DNA from: Planctomyces sp. SH-PL62
GTDB taxonomy: Bacteria > Planctomycetota > Planctomycetia > Planctomycetales > Planctomycetaceae
Assembly (NCBI GenBank): GCA_945893045.1
Contig: CAMDEA010000020.1
Span: 1-64,000 of the forward strand
Length of the DNA stretch: 64,000 nt
Direction of reading: 5' to 3'
Shown here: positions 27,418-36,600 of the stretch, piece after piece
Layout of the letters: every line of letters starts with the position of its first letter
Numbering within the stretch: the first letter of the stretch is position 1
Notes under the pieces: generated by a model
Seen by the model: the letters and a program-made list of their open reading frames with translations, nothing else
Database searches by the model: none
What the model was told of the DNA's origin: nothing
Made by a program: the position numbers and the translations under genes

Positions 27418-29256
27418 ATGCCCACGCCATCTCATCGTCCTGGTCTTGGTTCGATCCCGTATCCCGGTGGCGTCACGTTTCGTGTCTGGGCACCGTTCGC
27501 TCGTTGGGTCCGCGTCGCCGGCTCGTTTAACGGTTGGAACGCGACGTCCCACGACCTCGCTTCCGAAGGGAACGGATATTGGTCCGCAGATGTGGCGAAC
27601 GTCCCGGTCGGAGCCAGATACCGCTACGTCTTGGGCAGCCTGAACCATTGGCGTGCGGACCCTCGTGCGCTGGATGTGACCCAGTCGGACGGCGACGCGG
27701 TGGTGACGAAGTCCGATTATGTCTGGCGAGTGAATGACTTCGGCCTGCCTCCGTGGAATGAACTGGTCGTCTATGAAATGCACATCGCGTCATTTCCCGA
27801 CAATCCAGTCTCGCAGGGCCAGATGCTGGCGGCCGTGGTGCGCGATCTGCCCTATCTGAAAGATCTGGGGATCAACGCCATCGAACTGATGCCGATGAAG
27901 GAATTCCCCGGCGACAATTCGTGGGGATACAACCCCGCGCACATGTTTGCCGTCGAGAGCAACTACGGCGGTCCCGACGCGCTGAAGGCTCTGGTTGACG
28001 CGGCGCACGCTCACGGGATCGCCGTGCTGCTCGATGTGGTCTACCGGCACTTCGGTCCGAGCGATATCGAGCATTCGGTGTGGCAGTTCGATGGCTGGTT
28101 TGGCCATTGGAACAAAGAGGAGATGGGTGGCATCTATTTCTACAACGATTGGCGCGCGCATACGGAAGTCGGCAGCAAGAACCGGCCAGACTACGGTCGT
28201 CCGGAAGTCCGCGAGTTCATTCGAGACAATGTCCTCCTGTGGCTGCGGGAGTACCGCATTGATGGATTGCGGTTCGACAAGACCTCTGGAATTCGCAACG
28301 TCCACGACCGCGACGACCTGCCTCCCGACGATCCGAGCAACCTGGGAGGCTGGGGTTGGAACCTGCTCCGGTGGGTGAATGACGAGGTCAACTTTTTCCA
28401 GCCGTGGAAGATCATGATCGCCGAGGACATGCGGCAGAACGCCGCGATCACTCGGCCAACCAGTCAAGGGGGCGCGGGGTTCGATGGTCAATGGGACGAC
28501 CAGTTTCATCACACGCTGCGCCGGGCGATGGTCGCACGGTGGGACGAAGAGCGCGACGTTTGGGCGATCAAAACCGCGATCGAACGCCGCTTTGACGGCG
28601 ACGCCTTCAAACGGGTGATCTACACCGAGAGCCATGACGAGGTCGGGGACGTCGCTGGGAAACCGGATGGAAAACAGCGCGTTCCGCACCAGATTCAGCC
28701 AGGAGTGGCGGATGGTTGGGCCGCAAAGAAACGCTCGACGCTGGGGGCCGCAGTGGTCTTCACGAGTCCCGGCATTCCCATGATCTTCCAGGGGCAGGAG
28801 ATGCTGGAATGGACGCAGTTCACTGGCACCAGCCGCATGGACTGGAACAAAGTTGACCGCTTTCGTGGAATCGTGAATCTCTACCGCGACCTGATCCAGC
28901 TCCGCAGAAATTGGTTCAACAACACGCGCGGATTGCGTGGCCATCACACGAATGTGTTCCACATCAATCCGGCCGACAAGGTCATCGCGTTCCATCGTTG
29001 GCAGTCAGGCGGTCCCGGCGATGACGTCGTCGTCGTTCTGAACTTTGGGAACCGTGCCTACTCCAGTTATTCCCTCGGCTTCCCTCGGCTCGGCACTTGG
29101 CATGTGCGTTTCAATAGCGACTGGCCGGGATACAGCTCCGACTTCGGAAACCATCACAGCTACCCCACGACTGCCGATTGGGGCGAGCAGGATCGCTTGC
29201 CCTGCCGTGGCCACGTGGGGATCGGTCCTTACACGGCGATTATTCTCTCGCAATAG
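27418..29256 (+). CDS. GH13 alpha-amylase-family enzyme with CBM48 (branching enzyme or trehalohydrolase-like), 612 aa
   Basis: N-terminal CBM48-type E-set domain at about residues 10-100 (FRVWAPFARWVRVAGSFNGW). Then a TIM-barrel with the four GH13 regions: DVVYRHFG (I), IDGLRFDKTSGI with the nucleophile Asp (II), IAEDMRQN with the acid Glu (III), and YTESHDEVGD (IV, SHDE in place of the common NHD). A beta-sandwich follows at the C-terminus (VVVVLNFGNRAYSSYSL). The layout fits GlgB-like branching enzymes or malto-oligosyltrehalose trehalohydrolases. The short length and VYRHFG loop leave specificity open. Co-directional with the GMC gene; its stop is nine bases from the stop of the convergent kinase gene. 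Confidence 0.87.
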   Translation: MPTPSHRPGLGSIPYPGGVTFRVWAPFARWVRVAGSFNGWNATSHDLASEGNGYWSADVANVPVGARYRYVLGSLNHWRADPRALDVTQSDGDAVVTKSDYVWRVNDFGLPPWNELVVYEMHIASFPDNPVSQGQMLAAVVRDLPYLKDLGINAIELMPMKEFPGDNSWGYNPAHMFAVESNYGGPDALKALVDAAHAHGIAVLLDVVYRHFGPSDIEHSVWQFDGWFGHWNKEEMGGIYFYNDWRAHTEVGSKNRPDYGRPEVREFIRDNVLLWLREYRIDGLRFDKTSGIRNVHDRDDLPPDDPSNLGGWGWNLLRWVNDEVNFFQPWKIMIAEDMRQNAAITRPTSQGGAGFDGQWDDQFHHTLRRAMVARWDEERDVWAIKTAIERRFDGDAFKRVIYTESHDEVGDVAGKPDGKQRVPHQIQPGVADGWAAKKRSTLGAAVVFTSPGIPMIFQGQEMLEWTQFTGTSRMDWNKVDRFRGIVNLYRDLIQLRRNWFNNTRGLRGHHTNVFHINPADKVIAFHRWQSGGPGDDVVVVLNFGNRAYSSYSLGFPRLGTWHVRFNSDWPGYSSDFGNHHSYPTTADWGEQDRLPCRGHVGIGPYTAIILSQ

Positions 29257-29265
29257 TTACAAGCG

Positions 29266-32200
29266 CTACTTGGCGGTGCGGGCCACGCGAAAGCCGTCGG
29301 CATTGGTGCGGTGTGGCGCGCGGTTCCAATTCGCGGTCGCCGAACCTAATGACTTCGGATCGGTCAAGAACGTGCCGCCGCGCATCGCTCGGAGGCCGTC
29401 GTCGATCACCACAATCTCTTGATCAGGGTCATTGGCCAGTTCCTGACCTCGGCCATCCACACGATCGTGACACCACTCCCACACGTTTCCGTGAAGATCG
29501 AAGAATCCCCAGTCGTTGGGACGCAGCTCGCCGACCGGCCGCGAATGAATGCCTGAGTTGGACATCGACCAGGCATAGCGGTCCAACAAGTCGTCCGCCT
29601 CTCCGAACGACCAGAATGTCACGCTCCCGGCACGACACGCCAATTCCCATTCCGCGACCGTCGGCAGACGATATCCCGACAGGCTCAGCGCGTTCGCCTT
29701 CACTTTCATTCCCTGCCAATAGTCTCCCTTGTCATTCGGAGCGTAGCACCATTGCTCTTCGGGCAATCCCGCCGCGCTGCTGAGCCAGTTGCAATAAGCC
29801 GCCGCGTCGTACCACGACACTTCATTGACCGGACAGTCTTCGGTTTGGGCCGCGCGTTTGTCCCACTCGTGGTGGGGACGAAATCGAAGAAACTCCGCGA
29901 CGGTCACTTCGCGCGCTCCCAGAGCGAACCGATCCGTGACTCGAATTCTGCGCGGCTGGCCGGATTGATCCTTGGCTTCCACCTCGCCCGGTGCGACGAA
30001 CAACATTCGAGGACTTGATTCACCATCGTCGATCGCGGCGATTGGCCCGTGTTGCCGCCATCGCCGCAGCAGCCACCAGGCGGCCTCTCGAAAGCCCGAG
30101 TCGGAGTCGTGTTGATACCGGTCCAGCAACCAAGGCACGAACTGTTCCCGATCGTTGACCGGCAGGCGGTCTTCCTCGAAATCCCCAAGAGCCAACACCA
30201 GCGCGCGCCGGACAGAAGCGTCCGACTCACTCTCGGATTTCAACCGCTCAATGATCGTCTGAGCGTTCGCTCCCCCCTTGCCCAGCCGGTCGATCAAGTA
30301 GGAGCGCAAAGTCGGGTCCGGGGAGTGACGCAACAGCGGCCAAACCTTGTCCCACCGCCCCACCGTCGCGAGCGCGGCGGCGGCCGTGGCCTGCCGGCGA
30401 GCCAACGAAATCCGATCGACTGTGTCTTCACCAGGTATTGCCGAGAGCACCGCTTCCAGTGGTTCAAAACCGTTCGCTTCATGCGCGGAAAACTCGGCAA
30501 ACAATTCGGACAACGTCCGTTGCTCGCTGGGTCGCAGGCTCTCCGTGACGAGCTTTGCCAAAGCGGGCCGCATGACTTTGCCGACGGGCCGCAAAGCTTC
30601 CGCCCAGTCCTTCAACAGCAGAGAGTTCTCAGTCGCCAACCGGCTCGCGACATCGCCGATGACTTGTTCCCAGCGAGAATCTTCGGGGACGTACAACGCC
30701 AGGAAACAAGCCACACGAAGTCGCTGCCCCCGATCCGCCCGCGGGTCTTCGAGAATCGTCCACAATCGCCCGGCGACTTCGTTCGCGTGCGGCTGCATGA
30801 CCGTGCGGATCGCAACAACCTCGGTGGGGTTCGCCGTGAGCAGCCGGATGAGCAAGTCATCCACTTGGCGGACATCGTCGGGCAACAACGCCAGGCTGAG
30901 ATGCAACTGTGCCCGTTCGTCGCCACGCTCCTGAGCCTCGGCGAACAACTTTCGCAATGCGGCATCGAGCCGGCGACGGTAGGGAGCCATGTCATGTACA
31001 ACCGCCGGAACCGCCACCGTCGGTGTCCGCAGTAGTTTGTCGAGATGAGCTTGCGCACGCAGACGGCTCAGGCTCTCCCATCCGATTCCTGCCAGCAGCG
31101 CGAGGCAGGTCAGCAGCAGGGCACCACGCATGGCCAACACCCGGCCGGTCTGTTGCATCATGCGCCGTTGCGGCGGAGTCCACTCGCTCGCCCGAGTCAA
31201 CAGGCGAATGTTCAACCACTCCCAACTCGTGGGGAGTTGGCGGTTCTCGCGCCGGACACTCCATAAGGCCGTGCGGTCGTTCAAACACAGCTCGGCCCGG
31301 CCGCGGCGCGTGTCTCTCTGGGTACGAGTCAGCCAATCACGCAGTGATGGCACGAGATAGTCATGAGTCAGTTGGTAGCTTCGTTCGGCACCTCCCGCTG
31401 CGGAACTTTTCGAATCGTCGATTCCGTCCGGAGCGGTCGGCGTCACGAGCCGCAGCTCACGATCCAACAGTCGGAGCAGGTCGAGAAAATCGTCTGGGCG
31501 TCGCGCGTACCCAGACACTTGCAATAACTCCTGCTGCGAACGCATGTGGCCTTTGATGTCCGCACCCGATTTCGGCAGCAGAGCATTCAACACGGATCGA
31601 GCCGCCTGCTGATGCAAGCGATGGCGCGGCGGAGCGGCTTTGGCGCTGAAGGTTTCCTCCAGGAAATTCAGTCCCACTCCCTCCGCGCCGCCCACGTCGT
31701 TGAGCAATGCCGGAGTCCACGGCTTGCTCTTCACCATCTCGGCGAACAGCGCCAGACGCACAGAGATGACTTTGCCTTCCTCGGCCAGACCGGCAACCGC
31801 TTGATCCAGAAAGGCTTGTTGGTCGTTCGTCAATTCGCCGGGACTCTCTGGCAGACGACCGTAGGCACGCCCCAACGCGGCCAGAACCTTGCGGGCGTGA
31901 ATCACATCAAAGAGATCGACCAAGCCGGAATTCCGCCCCTCCTGAATCTCGACCTCCAGCGCCTTCATGAACCGGCTGACCGCCAGCCAAAAGTCGTCGC
32001 GCACCATGACCAAACATTGCAACCTCCCACCGTCGCATTGCCGCAGCGCCTGGATCAGTTCTCGGCGGCGATCTTCCTCGTTGCCATGTAACCATTGCTC
32101 GAATTGATCGAGGACCAGCAAAACCTTTTTGCCCGCGGGAACACCGCGACCACGCCGCAGAGCCACCAAAGCGTCTTTCAATTCCACATTTTCCGGCAAG

Positions 32201-33504
32201 CTGGGACAACATTTTCGGAGGGCATTGCGGAGACGAGTCTCCGTGTCGTTCGCCGTGGCTTCCACATAGACCGCCATCACGTTCGACGAGAGACGCGGCA
32301 ACAACCCGGCTTTGACCAACGAACTCTTTCCGCAGCCGCTTGGTCCATAGATCAGACCAATCGCGGACGCCGAATCGCTTTCCGTCGCCTCAATCCAGGT
32401 CTTCCAAAACCGGATACTCCCCGGCAGACCGTCCCGATCTCGCGGTCCAGGGACCAATTCCAGAAAGAAGTCGGCATCATGCGCGTCAAACGAACGCAAT
32501 CCTTTGGGAACGACTTTGAGCAGCAAGGAATCCGAGGGAGTCGGTCCCTGCACAGGGGCTGATACCAATGTTGGCAACACGGAATCCGAGCGTCTGTGGT
32601 CCCCCGACCTGAACGTCACCTCGGCCGATCCCGACAAGAACGGTCGCAAGTCATCCGCAAAGTCCATCGCAGTGGCGTAGCGATCCGAGACACGCTTCGA
32701 GAGTGCCTTGAGACAAATGCGATCGAGTTCTTTGGGGATCGAATCGTCAAACTGCCGAGTCGGACGAGGCTCGACATGGATGATCTGTTCGATCAATTCC
32801 TCGGAGGAAGTCCCCTGAAACGGCCGTCGTCCCGTCAAGAGTTTGTAAAACACAACACCCAGACTGAAGATGTCGCTCCGGCCATCGACTCGATGTCCCT
32901 CGCCGCAGGCTTGCTCCGGTGACATGTAGGCCGGCGTTCCGGCATAACGCAGCCGATCCGTCAGTTCGTGCTCGCGTAATGCCAGCCCGAAATCCCCCAC
33001 AAATGGCTGGCCGTGGACGTCGAGCATCAAATTGCCCGGCTTGATGTCCCGATGGACGAGGCCTTGCTTGTGAGCGTAGTGCAACGCTTCCGCCACCGTG
33101 ACGACCAGAACCACCGACTCCGGTATCGACAGGCGCGACTGCTTGAGCCGCGTGGACAGGTCGGTGCCGTCGATGTACTTGGAGACGACGAAACAGGGAA
33201 ACTCATCCGTCGCTCCGACATCATAAACCGTGACGATGTGTGGATGATCCAGGCTGGCGACGGTGCGCGCTTCCGCGAGATACGCTTCGGCCTCGTCGTC
33301 GTCGGCCACCAGATGCGGATGCGGGACTTTGATCGCCACCTGCCGCTGAAGTTGTTCGTCCTGCGCCAGATAAACGAGACCAAAGCCCCCCTTTCCAATA
33401 AGTCGCACCACTCGATAACGGCCAATGTGCTCAGGCAGCGAAATCGGTTTGCTCGGAGGAAGATCCGCCGTCGGCCTGAGAATGGTTTCGTCGAGATTGC
33501 TCAT
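29266..33504 (-). CDS. Ser/Thr kinase - STAND-like ATPase - FGE-sulfatase domain protein, 1412 aa
   Basis: Three modules in one chain. Residues about 29-295 are a eukaryotic-like kinase with intact motifs: GKGGFGLVY, VAIKVP, LVHRDIKPGN, VGDFGLAL and GTPAYMSPEQA. Residues about 335-760 are a STAND-type NTPase introduced by GLRSFDAHDADFF, with Walker A IYGPSGCGKSSL (about 393-404) and Walker B VLLVLDQFEQWL (about 470). A membrane segment (LLLTCLALLAGIGW, about 828-841) and a helical repeat region follow. The last about 240 residues are an FGE-sulfatase (C-type-lectin-like) domain with NEVSWYDAAAYCNWLS, YRLPTVAEWELACR, DLHGNVWEWCHD and DGFRVAR. Divergent to the DUF4062-WD40 gene. Likely a signal-dependent switch; output unknown. 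Confidence 0.9.
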   Translation of the reverse strand: MSNLDETILRPTADLPPSKPISLPEHIGRYRVVRLIGKGGFGLVYLAQDEQLQRQVAIKVPHPHLVADDDEAEAYLAEARTVASLDHPHIVTVYDVGATDEFPCFVVSKYIDGTDLSTRLKQSRLSIPESVVLVVTVAEALHYAHKQGLVHRDIKPGNLMLDVHGQPFVGDFGLALREHELTDRLRYAGTPAYMSPEQACGEGHRVDGRSDIFSLGVVFYKLLTGRRPFQGTSSEELIEQIIHVEPRPTRQFDDSIPKELDRICLKALSKRVSDRYATAMDFADDLRPFLSGSAEVTFRSGDHRRSDSVLPTLVSAPVQGPTPSDSLLLKVVPKGLRSFDAHDADFFLELVPGPRDRDGLPGSIRFWKTWIEATESDSASAIGLIYGPSGCGKSSLVKAGLLPRLSSNVMAVYVEATANDTETRLRNALRKCCPSLPENVELKDALVALRRGRGVPAGKKVLLVLDQFEQWLHGNEEDRRRELIQALRQCDGGRLQCLVMVRDDFWLAVSRFMKALEVEIQEGRNSGLVDLFDVIHARKVLAALGRAYGRLPESPGELTNDQQAFLDQAVAGLAEEGKVISVRLALFAEMVKSKPWTPALLNDVGGAEGVGLNFLEETFSAKAAPPRHRLHQQAARSVLNALLPKSGADIKGHMRSQQELLQVSGYARRPDDFLDLLRLLDRELRLVTPTAPDGIDDSKSSAAGGAERSYQLTHDYLVPSLRDWLTRTQRDTRRGRAELCLNDRTALWSVRRENRQLPTSWEWLNIRLLTRASEWTPPQRRMMQQTGRVLAMRGALLLTCLALLAGIGWESLSRLRAQAHLDKLLRTPTVAVPAVVHDMAPYRRRLDAALRKLFAEAQERGDERAQLHLSLALLPDDVRQVDDLLIRLLTANPTEVVAIRTVMQPHANEVAGRLWTILEDPRADRGQRLRVACFLALYVPEDSRWEQVIGDVASRLATENSLLLKDWAEALRPVGKVMRPALAKLVTESLRPSEQRTLSELFAEFSAHEANGFEPLEAVLSAIPGEDTVDRISLARRQATAAAALATVGRWDKVWPLLRHSPDPTLRSYLIDRLGKGGANAQTIIERLKSESESDASVRRALVLALGDFEEDRLPVNDREQFVPWLLDRYQHDSDSGFREAAWWLLRRWRQHGPIAAIDDGESSPRMLFVAPGEVEAKDQSGQPRRIRVTDRFALGAREVTVAEFLRFRPHHEWDKRAAQTEDCPVNEVSWYDAAAYCNWLSSAAGLPEEQWCYAPNDKGDYWQGMKVKANALSLSGYRLPTVAEWELACRAGSVTFWSFGEADDLLDRYAWSMSNSGIHSRPVGELRPNDWGFFDLHGNVWEWCHDRVDGRGQELANDPDQEIVVIDDGLRAMRGGTFLTDPKSLGSATANWNRAPHRTNADGFRVARTAK

Positions 33505-33613
33505 CGAGCAGCCCGTTGAGAGGATGATTCACGGTGAAGGTCCAGCACATTCTAGCGGGCCGTTGAAAAAGCCGTAGGACGACGACTCCGTCGTCAATGA
33601 CAAAGAACTCAAC
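33505..33613. promoter_or_regulatory. shared divergent promoter gap of two STAND-like genes
   Basis: Only 109 bases separate the start codons of the two giant divergent genes, so both promoters must lie here (or inside the coding ends). A small perfect stem-loop, GACGACG with CGTCGTC around ACTC (33578-33595), sits 18 bases upstream of the ATG at 33614. It could be an operator or a 5'-UTR hairpin. No convincing -35/-10 pair was identified. Confidence 0.4.
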
Positions 33614-36600
33614 ATGAGCGACACGCAACGAGTGGTCCGCATCTTCATTTCCAGTCCCGGCGATGTTGTTGAAGAACGCAATCAAGCGCGCCGCGTGATT
33701 GAGGGGCTTCAAAAGCGTTATTCCGGAATCACTCTGCAGCCGGTGTTGTGGGAAGAGCTCGCACTGCCCGCCACGGCCTCGTTTCAAGAGACGATTGACT
33801 TGATCCTCCATCAGCGGCCGATCGACATCGCCGTGTTCATTCTGTGGTCGCGGCTGGGGTCTCCGCTGAGCAGCCGCGTGTCCCGACCTGACGGAACTCC
33901 GTACCGCAGCGGCACCGAGCGTGAGTTCGATCTCATGCTGACTGCGTTCGAGCAAAGCGGCAACCAGCGGCCGGTCATGCTGGCCTACACGCGCGACGAC
34001 GCGGCCGGGTTTCAGCAGAAACTCACCCGGACACCGCTCAATGAACTCGAAGAACTGTTGTCTCAGCGAAAGCTTGCCGAGTCCTTCATTCGCGAGCAGT
34101 TTCACGATGCCGACGGCCGAAACCTGCGCGCCTATCAAACCTACCGCGAGCCTGTCGATTTCGTGGGGCGACTCCGCACCCACTTGCAACAAACGCTGGC
34201 TGACTTGCTCGGCGCGGACGCGGCACCGCGCTGGCACGAGGAGCCGTATCGCGGACTCGAAGTCTTCGACGTGCGACATGCCGACATCTTCTGCGGTCGC
34301 GACGAAGAGACGTGCGATCTGCTGCAACGCTTGCGCGATCAGCGTCGATCCGGCTGTGCCTTCGCGGTGATCGTCGGAGCCAGCGGCTCCGGCAAGAGTT
34401 CGCTCGCCCGCGCCGGAGTCGCCGCCACCCTGTTGCAACACGCGAACGACGACGGAGTCAAGGAATGGCGCACGGCCTTCTTCACGCCAAGCCTGGCCGA
34501 AATTGCAACCGCTTTCGCCCCAAAGGGGCCAAACTCGAAAGCCCAGGGCAACGCCCTGGGTTCCGGCCCCGATTCAATCGGAAGCCCTGTAGGGGCGAAA
34601 CTCAATCGTTCAAACGCGCTCACCGACCAACCACCGGTCACAAGCGCATTGCTCCCGTCCAACATTCTGAGCGCGCTGACACAGACACTGCTCGCTGCTG
34701 TCCCCGAACTGCGAACCTCGATGACTTCGTTGGACGACATCGCCGCCGGCTTGGCTCAAGATGCCGGTCTGACCACCCGCTTGAGCATCACGCCAGCCTT
34801 CGCCCGCACCGCCGAGTCAGCGAAAGGCGAAATGCGGCTGCTCTTGGTCATCGACCAGATGGAAGAACTCTGGACCGATCGCCGCATCACTCCCGAAGAC
34901 CGCGACCAGTTCTTTGCCGTCATCGAAGCCTTGTCGCGGAGCGGTCATGTCACGGTGCTGGCCACACTCCGGAGCGACTTCTACCCGCACGCTCAACAAG
35001 TCCCGACGTTCTTACGCTTGAAGGGGGAACGCGGCCACTTCGACTTATTGCCTCCGAGCGCCGCCGCCTTACAGCGATTGATCGTCGAACCCGCCCGTTT
35101 GGCCGGTCTGACGTTCGAGCGGCAAGAGCAAACAAACCGTTCGCTGGATGAAATCATCTTGCAGGACGCGGCTCGTGATCCAACGGTGTTGCCGTTGTTG
35201 CAATACGCGCTGTCCGAACTGTACCGGCTGCGGTCCAACGACGATTCATCACGCCACCGGGTTCATCCCGGTGGTTCCCGCGCTCTGCCGCTACAGACTT
35301 CCCCAACAGCGACGACGGCTAGCGACAGAGCGCGGGAACCTCTGGCACAAGGCCAGAGGCGGTCTGGATCAGCAGCCCTGTTGACGTTCGCCGCCTACGA
35401 AGCCCTCGGAGGTGTGGAAGGCGCACTCGGCCAACGGGCCGAAGAGATCTTCCAACAACTGCCGCAGCCCGCCCGCGAAGCACTGCCTGAGCTTCTGCCG
35501 CTGCTGGTCACCGTCGATGTGGCGGGCGAGCAGTCGGCCGTCCGGCGTCGGACACCGCTCCCCGAACGCAGCGACCCACCGACCGCGCAGCAACAACTGA
35601 TCGACCGCCTGATCGCCGCGCGGTTCCTGACCACGGATCGGCAGGGCGATGTGCCGGTCGTCAGTCTCGCTCACGAAGCCTTGCTGCGCCGCTGGGACCG
35701 CATCGCGCAGTGGGTCACGTCCAATCGCGAGCACCTCCGTCTCCGCGCCCGAGTCGAACACAGCCAACACCGCTGGGCTTCCCAAGGCCAGCACGCCAGC
35801 CTCTTGCTCCCCACCGGCCTCCCGTTGGAAGAAGGCCAAGTGCTCCTGAGAGAAGCCCGCCCGCTGCTGCTCGCTGAGACGACGGACTACATCGAGCGTT
35901 CCATCACTCACCGCCAATCCGAATCCCGCCGCCAGCGTTTGATCCGCACGACCGCCCTGACCATGAGCCTGACCGCCGCCCTGATCGCCATCCTCGCCGC
36001 CCTCTGGATCAACACCGAACGCAACGCCGCCCTCGACGCCAAGACCGAAGAATCCAAAGCCAAAACCGCCGTTCAAGTCGAAGCTCAAAAAGCGAAAGAG
36101 GCACAAGAGACCGCCGAAAAACAACAAGCCGCTGCGTTACGAGAAAACGCGAATCACTACTGGCGACTGGCCGTCAACATCCGAGACTCTAAAGATCCCG
36201 ATCCAATTCGAGCATCACACCTCTTCCTGCGTGGCGCGCAGTCGCTTGATCAGATTGTGACGAATCAATCCACCGCAGCCGACAAGGCATTTCTGCGTTC
36301 CGAAGCACATGCGGCTGGCGCGGTTGATCGCCGTTATGTGCGCACTTGGGCTCATGACGGACCCGTTATCGGCTGTGTCGTTAGCCGGGACGAGTCGCGC
36401 GTGCTGACCTGGAGCGAAGACAAGACAGTGCGGTTGTGGGATGTGACCAAGCCCGAGCCAGTCCAGACGTTCAACCACGAAGACCGTGTGAGGGGTGCGC
36501 AGTTCAGCCGGGACGAGTCGCGCGTGCTGACTTGGAGCTGGGACAAGACGGTGCGGTTGTGGGACGTGACCAAGACGGAGCCACTCCAGACGTTCAAACA

